A DNA stretch of 20,706 nt from JAQBYK01 sp964499425 (GTDB taxonomy: Bacteria; Patescibacteriota; Gracilibacteria; UBA1369; LOWO2-01-FULL-3). Location: positions 1 through 20,706 of the forward strand of contig CAZCLD010000021.1 of assembly GCA_964499425.1 (NCBI GenBank). Reading direction: 5' to 3'. Shown one piece after another: positions 1-6,122 of the stretch (within the stretch, counting starts at the first letter, position 1; every line of letters starts with the position of its first letter). The notes beneath the pieces were generated by a model. The model saw only the letters and a list, made by a program, of their open reading frames with translations. It was not told the DNA's origin and did not search any database. The translations under genes and the position numbers were made by a program.

Positions 1-663
1 ACCTATGACATCATCGACAGTCTGACCAAAAAAGGGCTCATTTCTTCCATAAAAAAAGAAGGTATCACTTACTTTAAAGCGCTCGATCCAAAAGAACTCA
101 TAAATTACCTCGAACGGGAAAAAGTTGAACATATCAAGAAAATCGAGAAACAACAAAAGACCATAGAAGAACTCCTCCCCGCTCTTATCTCTTTAGAAAA
201 CCCCGAATCGACCAAACCCAAGGTCACTTTTTATGAAGGGAAGAAAGGGATGCGCCAGGCCTATGAGGATACTCTTACTTCTTCAGAAGCCATTCTTGCT
301 TATGCCAACGTTGAAGACATGCACAAAGGGCTTCCCAATTTTTTCCCTGAATACTACAAACGGCGAGGGGTAGAGAAAAGCATTCACATCAAATGTATCG
401 CACCAGATAACAAAATTTCTAAAGAAAGACATAGGCATGATAAAAAAGAAAACCGTGAAATGTTGCTTATCCCAACGAAGAAATATGAATTCTCCCCAGA
501 GGTTAACATATACGAAGACAAGGTGCTTTACGCATCCTGGCGCGAAAAAATGGCCATTATAATTAAGTCTGAAGAAATCGCGGATTTCCACAAAAAGATG
601 TACGCCCTCTGCTGGAAAGCCGCCAAAGAAGAGCATAGAAAGCTAAAACGTAAGAGAACTTAA
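1..663 (+). CDS. TrmB-family transcriptional regulator, 5'-truncated
   Basis: This is the C-terminal 220 codons of a gene that begins before the window; the frame is open from base 1 to the TAA at 661-663. The first residues (TYDIIDSLTKKGLISSIKKE) look like the recognition helix and wing of a winged helix-turn-helix. A 'YFKALDPKELINYLE' linker, a Lys/Glu-rich helix and a second module starting 'VTFYEGKKGMRQAYEDTL' follow, the order seen in TrmB regulators, whose C-terminal domain senses a ligand. In archaea the family controls sugar uptake, and in bacteria many members are uncharacterised, so the ligand here is unknown. The C-terminus is very basic (KRKRT). The gene converges on ybeY with a gap of only three bases. 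The family call rests on pattern recognition of the HTH-linker-domain order and is fairly secure; the exact function is not. Confidence 0.75.
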   Translation, partial: TYDIIDSLTKKGLISSIKKEGITYFKALDPKELINYLEREKVEHIKKIEKQQKTIEELLPALISLENPESTKPKVTFYEGKKGMRQAYEDTLTSSEAILAYANVEDMHKGLPNFFPEYYKRRGVEKSIHIKCIAPDNKISKERHRHDKKENREMLLIPTKKYEFSPEVNIYEDKVLYASWREKMAIIIKSEEIADFHKKMYALCWKAAKEEHRKLKRKRT

Positions 664-666
664 AGA

Positions 667-1119
667 TTACTCTAAAACCTTCTTAGCCCATTTATCCATT
701 TCTTTCTCTTGCTTGTCTGTTTTGTGACTAAATCCAAAACAGTGAAGCAAACCATGAACAAACAAGGTTTCCATTTCACGCTTCAGATCATGTTTGTTTT
801 TCTTAGCCTGCTTTTTCGCCGTCTCAACGGAGATAAAAATGTCCCCAGCAATGACATCTCCTTTCTCAGCTTCATGTTCAGTTACGTCAAGATACGCAAA
901 AGAAATCACGTCAGTAGGACTATTCTTTTTGCGATACTCGGCATTCATCACCTTCATAGCATCGTCATTGATAAGGACTAAATCGATAAGCCCATCTCTC
1001 TTATTCAACTTCTTATCTACCCTAGAACGAAGAGTTTTATAAAACTTATCTATTGCCTTATTAAATAGAGTTTTTGAGACCTTCTCCTTTGTTTCATTTG
1101 AGAAACCAAACTTCAGCAT
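667..1119 (-). CDS. ybeY: Endoribonuclease YbeY (rRNA maturation factor)
   Basis: YbeY is a zinc-dependent single-strand endoribonuclease that helps mature the 16S rRNA 3' end and supports 70S quality control. At 150 residues it has the usual family length. The metal motif H-x3-H-x5-H is present (His122, His126, His132 in VHGLLHCFGFSH). The preceding landmarks are 'SPTDVISFAY' (about residues 67-76) and 'GDIFIS' (92-97), both standard in the family. The residue before the third His is Ser rather than the more usual Asp. The ATG at 1119 lies four bases after the stop of the GH18-like gene, so ybeY is the last gene of the minus-strand operon. No clear Shine-Dalgarno is visible, so translation may be coupled to the upstream gene. 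Confidence 0.95.
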   Translation of the reverse strand: MLKFGFSNETKEKVSKTLFNKAIDKFYKTLRSRVDKKLNKRDGLIDLVLINDDAMKVMNAEYRKKNSPTDVISFAYLDVTEHEAEKGDVIAGDIFISVETAKKQAKKNKHDLKREMETLFVHGLLHCFGFSHKTDKQEKEMDKWAKKVLE

Positions 1120-1123
1120 ATTT

Positions 1124-2095
1124 CTATTTTAACCAAAGATCTTTATACACTTGCCACTCTTCTTCGTCAATCTCCCAATAAGGATATATCGCCACACCCG
1201 CAAAATTGCTCTCATTGCTCCTAATATTATTTAGCCCTGCTACAATCCCTTTTATGCCATTTTCAATGTTTTCTACCTTAGGATCAAAAGCCTCAGTCAT
1301 TTCATCATAGGCAGGAATGCCAACAAACAATTCCTTCCCCTCAAGTAAAATACTTAGCCAAATAGTCTGTTCTTTAACTAGCCAGGAATATAACCAGTCA
1401 CGATCTATACCAGTATCGTACGCCATTACCACGACTTGATCCGCATACTGGGCAACATTCTGATAATTAACTTCAGAGTTATAATTTTCAAACTCATAAA
1501 TATTCTCGGTCATCCAAATTAAAGATTGTGGAATGAATTCTGCCAGCGCAACGGAAATAATCTTTTCTTCCAACATCAATTCTCTACTTTCTTTCAAAAG
1601 CTCAATAAAGGCATGATCCTCATCCCATACAGGTTCAATATCAAAATGTATTCCATCAAATCCAACCAATCCGGACAAAATCATAGATTGTTTGGCCATC
1701 TCGTGACGCACTTCGGGATCATCCAGATCGACAACCCCCCTTATCTGGCCCAACCAGGCCTGATACTGGATATCCTCATTCAACATTTTCGTCCTATCCA
1801 CGAAATCAATTGCATATTTATAAGTTTCCGGAGGGATAGACCCATCACTTTCAAAAGGGCCAGCATGTACAAAAACAGTATCAATCTCGTTTTCTTCCAA
1901 ATTCTTAACTAAATTTTCGATTTCTTCTGCACTTTTTTCCTCACCAACCCAGCTATGGCCAAGCCAAACAGCATTATGACCTTTATTGAAAAATGAGCCT
2001 GGACGATTAGAGGAAACCCCAAACAGGAAGATCCATGCCAACAGAAAAAGAAAAAAAACAACTCCGAACACTGTGATTTTCCACCAATTACGCAT
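1124..2095 (-). CDS. Membrane-anchored GH18-like TIM-barrel protein
   Basis: The 323-residue protein has an uncleaved-looking N-terminal membrane segment (about residues 8-27, VFGVVFFLFLLAWIFLFGV), so the rest should face outside. Residues 145-155 (GFDGIHFDIEP) match the DGxxxDxE catalytic strand of glycoside hydrolase family 18, with Asp147, Asp152 and Glu154 in the expected spacing. 'VVVMAYDT' (about 221-228) matches the later MxYD strand of the same barrel. Known relatives cleave GlcNAc-containing polymers such as chitin or peptidoglycan, or only bind sugars; the substrate here is unknown. The N-terminus overlaps the end of the upstream methyltransferase gene by eight bases, and ybeY follows after four, which indicates one transcript. 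A catalytically active hydrolase is plausible because the acid residue is kept. A divergent GH18-like sugar-binding protein is the alternative. Confidence 0.72.
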   Translation of the reverse strand: MRNWWKITVFGVVFFLFLLAWIFLFGVSSNRPGSFFNKGHNAVWLGHSWVGEEKSAEEIENLVKNLEENEIDTVFVHAGPFESDGSIPPETYKYAIDFVDRTKMLNEDIQYQAWLGQIRGVVDLDDPEVRHEMAKQSMILSGLVGFDGIHFDIEPVWDEDHAFIELLKESRELMLEEKIISVALAEFIPQSLIWMTENIYEFENYNSEVNYQNVAQYADQVVVMAYDTGIDRDWLYSWLVKEQTIWLSILLEGKELFVGIPAYDEMTEAFDPKVENIENGIKGIVAGLNNIRSNESNFAGVAIYPYWEIDEEEWQVYKDLWLK

Positions 2096-2621
2096 TAGTC
2101 AATTTTTTTAGAGCATCACAAACTATAATCCCATAACACACCGCAACATTCAAAGAATTTGCACGACCAAGCATGGGAATGGAAATAGCCATATCAGCAA
2201 GCTCCATCAATTCATCAGAAATTCCTTCGACCTCGTGTCCGAAAATAAAACATACAGGAAAGTTATATTTTGCTTCAGAGTACTCGACAGCACCTTCAGC
2301 TAATTCCACCGCCACAATCCTAATCCCATTATCTTTAAGCTCCCGCACCAGCTTGAGAGCATCATCATGATGTTCAAACGGGACCAATTCATCAGCGCCT
2401 AAGGCTGTTTTAGAAATCTCTTTTCGGGGGGGGGAACCAGTAATACCACAAAGATATAGCTTTTTTAGCAAAACCGCGTCAGAAGTCCTAAAAATGGACC
2501 CAACGTTGTGGAGACTCCTAACGTTATCCAACAGAGCATAAAATTCATGCCTCTTTTTACTCTTAAGCTCAGAGATTGAAGGTTTCATCTTTTGGATAAC
2601 CTCATGCTCAATTTTCTTCAT
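2088..2621 (-). CDS. SpoU/TrmH-family RNA 2'-O-methyltransferase
   Basis: A 177-residue SPOUT methyltransferase that transfers a methyl group from S-adenosylmethionine to a ribose 2'-OH in tRNA or rRNA. All three SpoU motifs are visible: motif 1 'NVRSLHNVGSIFRTSD' (33-48, catalytic Arg45), motif 2 'FIFGHEVEGIS' (125-135) and motif 3 'IPMLGRANSLNVAV' (148-161). The last two form the trefoil knot that binds the cofactor. There is no extra N-terminal RNA-binding domain, so this is a minimal enzyme and its RNA target cannot be named. The start at 2621 lies inside the last codons of the FG-GAP gene (14-base overlap) and its end overlaps the GH18-like gene by eight bases. The coding strand contains a run of nine C (Gly-Ser-Pro-Pro-Arg segment, residues 62-66) that could be slippage-prone. 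Confidence 0.9.
   Translation of the reverse strand: MKKIEHEVIQKMKPSISELKSKKRHEFYALLDNVRSLHNVGSIFRTSDAVLLKKLYLCGITGSPPRKEISKTALGADELVPFEHHDDALKLVRELKDNGIRIVAVELAEGAVEYSEAKYNFPVCFIFGHEVEGISDELMELADMAISIPMLGRANSLNVAVCYGIIVCDALKKLTNA
2426..2434 (-). repeat. Homopolymer tract, nine C on the coding strand, inside the methyltransferase gene
   Basis: Nine G on the plus strand read as nine C in the SpoU-family gene, encoding Ser-Pro-Pro-(Arg). The frame is intact and the encoded Pro-Pro-Arg fits the family pattern at this point. Tracts of this length are classic slippage sites in phase-variable genes and are also common sequencing-error sites. It is the longest G/C homopolymer I noticed in the window. 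Confidence 0.9.
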
Positions 2622-4701
2622 TGCTGGAATTTATATACTCAAGAGTACTATTAATCATTTCATTTAGCTCTTGCGAGGTGATATTGTCATCTGGCCTGAA
2701 ATATTCCAAGTCCTCCACAATGCCATTTTCAACTGCAAAATTCACGTAGCGAGGGTACCACCACATATGTGAGATTTCGCTATTAACATCAACAAAATAA
2801 GATTTTTGACTAACCAAATTTTGATATGACCCAAGCATAGCAATAAGCTCAAATTTGTATTTAGTCGGAACAAGATCTGCAGCCCCAAGAATCATTTTAA
2901 GGGCTTGGATCCTAGTAACAGAAAGGTCAGCCTTGAAAGGGCTATTTGTCTCATTCATGTAGCCATTAACAAGCCCTAATATCGTAGCGGTATTAATATC
3001 TTCATAGTATTCGTTATCGGTCTGAACATCAGGATAAAGTATCAAGTCAGGATACATTTGTATGTCATCAAAAGATGACATAGCCATGAAATTAAATAGG
3101 CAAAAATCCACGTATATATAGCACTCGTCAATATAATCAGACTTCTTTTCAAAAATATCAAAACTATTAAGAACTATGCGAACTAAATTGCCTCTCGATA
3201 CTTCTTCTCCATCAATATCCTGCACTGCCCGCAAAAACCCGTAAGGATCAGCACTACCAAGTAAAATGAATACCTTCCCATTGTTAACGGATGAGTCTCC
3301 ATCAGAATATCTCGAACCAATCGCAAGATCATTTAAGCCGTCGTTATTAAAATCTAAGCTTTTAAGGGCATATCCAAACCAATCATCAGAATTTTCACCA
3401 TGAATAACCGAATCAATTTCCAGATCTGTAACGTTATAAACGCTCTCAAATCCAGTTTCCTTGCCAAAAATCAGATAAACACTCCCTTCGTCAGCACTTT
3501 TACTAGAATTGATGCCAGGAGCACCAACGGATATATCAACCATTCCATCACCATTGAAATCTTCCAAATGAACACTTGCACCCAAGAAAGCTCCTTTAGT
3601 GGGTGATTTTACAGTAAAATTTGGATCAAGCCCAAAATTACCGCCATAAAAAACTGAAACACTAGCCATATCCGGATCACCCCCATAAGGGAAAGAAGTT
3701 ATAGCGACATCATCGATATTGTCTGAATTCAAATCACCAACACTAATATCAAAACCAAACCAACCTTTTGCTGCCTGCCCAGCAAAATAAGAGGTGGGGT
3801 ATTTAATAAGAGTGGGGGGAGGATTCCGAAATTGCACATTAGAAAAATCATAATAATACACTCTACCAGCCTCATCTAAACCCGAGACATTGGACCAATA
3901 GGCCCCAATAAAAAGTTCATCTTCTCCATCACCATCAAAATCGCCAGAATCAATAGAAGAACCAAATCTCTCATTATCAACTTGGCCAAGAAGTATTAAA
4001 TCGTGAGTGTCAGGCAATCCATTTTTGGATCCAAAATATGCATAAACAAAACCAGTTTTTTTATCCAATTCATCAGTATTAAAAGGTGCTGATACAAGTA
4101 GATCATCAATGCCATCACTGTTGACATCAAATTTGGACATTACTATTCCAAATCCCGAACCTTCAAGGCCCCTTGAAATTTTCCAATCAGCAGCGTTTTC
4201 AATAGAAGTAGAAACACTAATATCTAAGTGTGAATCACCGTACACTAAATATGCTGTGCCACTGCGCTCACCCTGATATAAGGATTTATGCCCACCAATT
4301 GCAAGGTCATCAATACCATCCGAATTAAAATCACCAACAGCAAGTGAAGTTCCCAATTGATCTCCAGACTCCTTACCATAAATATAGCCTGCTTCCGGCT
4401 TATTATCCCCACCAAAAATTATTCGAACTGCACCATTCCACTGTCTTTTGGGCTGTGAAGCAAAGGGGGCTCCAATAGCCAGATCGTCGATTCCATCGCC
4501 ATTAAAATCACCAGAAGCCAAACTTGCTCCAAATTGGCCACCAGGGAAATCACCCAAAAACTCAAGCTTAGAAGACTCAGTAGCAATATACGACTCATAG
4601 GTCATTTTAATGGCAAAAACAACTCCTCCCGTAAAAAGGATTAAAAAGAAAATAATTCCTAGAAGAAAGGCATTTTTTAAGCTTTTTTCAAAACACCGCA
4701 T
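2608..4701 (-). CDS. Surface FG-GAP (integrin-like) beta-propeller protein with SLH-like C-terminus
   Basis: A large envelope protein. Numbering from the upstream GTG at 4740 (710 residues), a membrane/signal segment lies at about 23-46. Seven FG-GAP repeats follow, each with a calcium-type loop of the DxNxDGxxD kind, at about 78-86, 137-145, 205-213, 268-276, 336-344, 394-402 and 463-471, enough for a complete seven-bladed propeller as in integrin alpha chains. The C-terminal third (about 575-625 and 647-700) resembles S-layer homology modules, for example 'YFVDVNSEISHMWWYPRYVN' then 'YFRPDDNITSQEL'. It is likely a calcium-dependent adhesin or wall-associated protein; the ligand is unknown. 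Possible starts are GTG 4740, ATG 4731 and ATG 4701. I prefer 4701 because a promoter-like pair (TTTACA, 17 bases, CATAAT) overlaps the two upstream starts. It is the first gene of a four-gene operon and overlaps the next gene by 14 bases. It ends in TGA. Confidence 0.88.
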   Translation of the reverse strand: MRCFEKSLKNAFLLGIIFFLILFTGGVVFAIKMTYESYIATESSKLEFLGDFPGGQFGASLASGDFNGDGIDDLAIGAPFASQPKRQWNGAVRIIFGGDNKPEAGYIYGKESGDQLGTSLAVGDFNSDGIDDLAIGGHKSLYQGERSGTAYLVYGDSHLDISVSTSIENAADWKISRGLEGSGFGIVMSKFDVNSDGIDDLLVSAPFNTDELDKKTGFVYAYFGSKNGLPDTHDLILLGQVDNERFGSSIDSGDFDGDGEDELFIGAYWSNVSGLDEAGRVYYYDFSNVQFRNPPPTLIKYPTSYFAGQAAKGWFGFDISVGDLNSDNIDDVAITSFPYGGDPDMASVSVFYGGNFGLDPNFTVKSPTKGAFLGASVHLEDFNGDGMVDISVGAPGINSSKSADEGSVYLIFGKETGFESVYNVTDLEIDSVIHGENSDDWFGYALKSLDFNNDGLNDLAIGSRYSDGDSSVNNGKVFILLGSADPYGFLRAVQDIDGEEVSRGNLVRIVLNSFDIFEKKSDYIDECYIYVDFCLFNFMAMSSFDDIQMYPDLILYPDVQTDNEYYEDINTATILGLVNGYMNETNSPFKADLSVTRIQALKMILGAADLVPTKYKFELIAMLGSYQNLVSQKSYFVDVNSEISHMWWYPRYVNFAVENGIVEDLEYFRPDDNITSQELNEMINSTLEYINSSNEEN

Positions 4702-4729
4702 ATTGAGTGGGAATGATAAAGGTAAGGCC

Positions 4730-4758
4730 ATTATGGTCACTCGTCTTTACAATGTAAA
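4730..4758 (-). promoter_or_regulatory. Predicted promoter of the FG-GAP/trmH-like/GH18/ybeY operon
   Basis: On the minus strand a -35-like TTTACA (plus-strand 4753-4758) is followed after exactly 17 bases by CATAAT (4730-4735), each one mismatch from consensus. The expected transcription start is near 4723, which leaves about 22 bases before the ATG at 4701. The -10 box contains the ATG at 4731, which argues against that start. The -35 and the spacer lie wholly within the 35-bp palindrome. Confidence 0.5.
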
Positions 4759-4769
4759 GATGAGTGACC
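4735..4769. promoter_or_regulatory. 35-bp near-perfect palindrome, probable operator
   Basis: The left arm GGTCACTCGTCTTTACA (4735-4751) and the right arm TGTAAAGATGAGTGACC (4753-4769) are inverted copies with one mismatch (4743/4761) around a single central A (4752). There is no T-run, so it does not look like a terminator. It covers the -35 and spacer of the predicted minus-strand promoter and sits between divergent genes, which fits an operator for a dimeric regulator. If transcribed from further upstream, it could instead fold as an RNA hairpin (the mismatch becomes a wobble pair on one strand). Confidence 0.75.
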
Positions 4770-5139
4770 TAGACATGGGTAGACAATTTGAGTAGAATCA
4801 AGCAAGAAATGTCTAGACAGGGGGGTGGCATCGTCTATAGACAGAACTAGACAGGAATTATGAAAGTAGACAATACTCAAAAGCAGTTCGGAATTAGCCG
4901 GGAGGCCGCTAGTAGATTGTTAAAAGTGTCAATTAGGACACTAGACAGGTATATTAAGTCAAATAAATTGTCTACTCGAATAGTGGCGGGGAGAATATGG
5001 CTAAGCAGGGAGAATATTGAGGAGTTTAGGGGTGGGAGAACTAGACAGGTCGAAGTAGACAAATTGGATGTGTCAACAGTGAAAAAGTCTATAGACAATG
5101 GCGATGGACAGGCGGACAATCAGGTGGACAGTATGGACA
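4770..5139. repeat. Dense array of TAGACA/TGTCTA motifs, upstream of and inside the HTH gene
   Basis: TAGACA starts at 4770, 4780, 4814, 4838, 4848, 4867, 4942, 5042, 5056 and 5092. The reverse form TGTCTA lies at 4810 and 4969. The flanks fall mainly into two kinds, CTAGACAG and GTAGACAA. Three copies form perfect palindromes: TGTCTAGACA (4810-4819) and GTCTATAGAC twice (4833-4842, 5087-5096). A further inverted repeat, AGTGTC-N6-GACACT, lies at 4925-4942. The relaxed form (T/C)GGACA continues at 5105, 5113, 5125 and 5134. A random expectation would be far below one exact copy in this length, and by eye I find only about six exact copies in the other 20 kb. The spacing is irregular (7-14 bases between close neighbours, 10 twice), unlike a CRISPR or tandem repeat and more like a cluster of protein-binding sites. 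Confidence 0.85.
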
Positions 5140-5531
5140 ATGTTGAAATATTTGATGGAAAACCAGTAGGGTACAAAAGGGAAAAGAAAAGATCAGAAGG
5201 AGGGACATACAAAAAACTCTTTAACGAACTCAAGGAAGAAATAAAAGAAAAGCAGGAAAGGCTTGAAATAGCTAACTACAGGGTGGGACAACTGGAAGCA
5301 CAGGTTAGGAATAGTATTCCAATGCTTGAATACCACCGAGAAAACTACGAAAAGAAACGTTTTGAGGAAAAGCTAACAAAAAAACTCGATCAATCAACAA
5401 GCCTTGTAAAAAAACTATCAATAAAGCTAAAACAATCAAACTTTAGTAAGCGCATATTCATAGTAATTTTGCTGATAATCCTAGCGCTACAGCCACTCTG
5501 GCTTCTACCCCATTTGGACAATCTCTTTTGA
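4860..5531 (+). CDS. HTH DNA-binding protein with coiled coil and C-terminal membrane anchor
   Basis: A 223-residue protein with an unusual layout. Residues about 10-56 form an excisionase/MerR-type helix-turn-helix (ISREAASRLLKVSIRTLDRY, then a short wing with 'AGRIWLSRENIEEF'). Residues 63-100 form an acidic, probably disordered linker rich in Asp and Asn. About 117-195 is a charged coiled coil. Residues 199-216 (IFIVILLIILALQPLWLL) form a single membrane helix with only a few residues after it. The N-terminal DNA-binding part should therefore stay in the cytoplasm, tied to the membrane at its C-terminus. The ATG at 4860 has a weak AGGAA just upstream. The gene's own upstream region and 5' coding part carry the TAGACA array, so autoregulation or DNA tethering is likely. 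Its end overlaps the convergent DUF881 gene by 27 bases. I do not recognise a named family; the function is inferred. Confidence 0.82.
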   Translation: MKVDNTQKQFGISREAASRLLKVSIRTLDRYIKSNKLSTRIVAGRIWLSRENIEEFRGGRTRQVEVDKLDVSTVKKSIDNGDGQADNQVDSMDNVEIFDGKPVGYKREKKRSEGGTYKKLFNELKEEIKEKQERLEIANYRVGQLEAQVRNSIPMLEYHRENYEKKRFEEKLTKKLDQSTSLVKKLSIKLKQSNFSKRIFIVILLIILALQPLWLLPHLDNLF

Positions 5532-6122
5532 TATTATCTCTACTTCAGTGTTCTTAAATGCAGCGTTAAGCCTGTCAAATATTCCCCCAGGTAGTTCAAG
5601 TATGCTAATCAGCGTTGATGACTCCCCTATTACATTAAAGGTGTAAGGGGAAGACAAGATACTTCCATTTAACAATATTTGGCCTTGGGGCAGAGTATCA
5701 AAGCCACTGGTTTGATTTGTAATCCTTATTCCATTCACGGAAACCGCTTGAGCGCCTGAATTGAAAAACTCATTAACCAGATCAACAGCCCATGCCGTAG
5801 TTATAGGTCCATCTATGAGAACAGAGATCCCTGGGCCAAAAACGGATACATTGCCGCTCAATTTTTTGTACTCATTTATCTCTTCTTCAATCGTGTTAAG
5901 AGCCAAATTCTGATCAGAAAGCTGTTTAATCGAGAGTTCTAGGTCCCTCACTTCATCCCGCAAATCCTTATTCTTGTCCTTCAAAATGTTAAATTCCTGA
6001 AAAACATTACTTTGCCTATCTCGAAGCAATAAATCGACATTTTCAAATGATCTACTTTGAACCGCAACCAAAAAACCTAGTAGGGTAGCGGTAATCAATA
6101 TGTATAGCTTTCTTACTTGCAT
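5505..6122 (-). CDS. DUF881-family membrane protein (second of a tandem pair)
   Basis: The 205-residue protein has an N-terminal membrane helix (about 6-22), a coiled coil (about 38-90) and a C-terminal domain typical of DUF881/YlxW-like proteins. The landmarks are 'GPGISVLIDG' (about 98-108) and 'DLVNEFFNSGAQAVSVNGIRI' (about 114-134), the latter equivalent to the family's conserved Asn-Gly-x-Arg region. In Firmicutes and Actinobacteria DUF881 genes lie near cell-division genes; the biochemical role is unknown. Its ATG at 6122 shares one base with the TAA of the upstream paralogue (TAATG), so the two are translationally coupled and probably act as a pair. The 3' end overlaps the convergent HTH/membrane gene by 27 bases. 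Confidence 0.82.
   Translation of the reverse strand: MQVRKLYILITATLLGFLVAVQSRSFENVDLLLRDRQSNVFQEFNILKDKNKDLRDEVRDLELSIKQLSDQNLALNTIEEEINEYKKLSGNVSVFGPGISVLIDGPITTAWAVDLVNEFFNSGAQAVSVNGIRITNQTSGFDTLPQGQILLNGSILSSPYTFNVIGESSTLISILELPGGIFDRLNAAFKNTEVEIISKEIVQMG

Noticed and set aside
283..636. Antisense reading frames within the TrmB-like gene and other coding regions
   Set aside because: They mirror strong coding sequences, lack start signals and resemble no family.
4735..4769. 35-bp palindrome as a rho-independent terminator
   Set aside because: It lies between divergent genes, so no transcript ends there, and neither side has a T-run.
4770..5139. Could the repeated TAGACA motif be a CRISPR array or tandem repeat?
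   Set aside because: The copies are six to eight bases long, irregularly spaced and in both orientations, and part of the array encodes conserved HTH protein. There are no long identical repeats with uniform spacers.
2608..5531. UGA read as glycine (code 25) as in Absconditabacteria/Gracilibacteria
   Set aside because: TGA ends the FG-GAP gene where the next gene begins and ends the HTH gene just after its membrane helix. Reading through gives no conserved extension, and no conserved glycines in the other genes require TGA.
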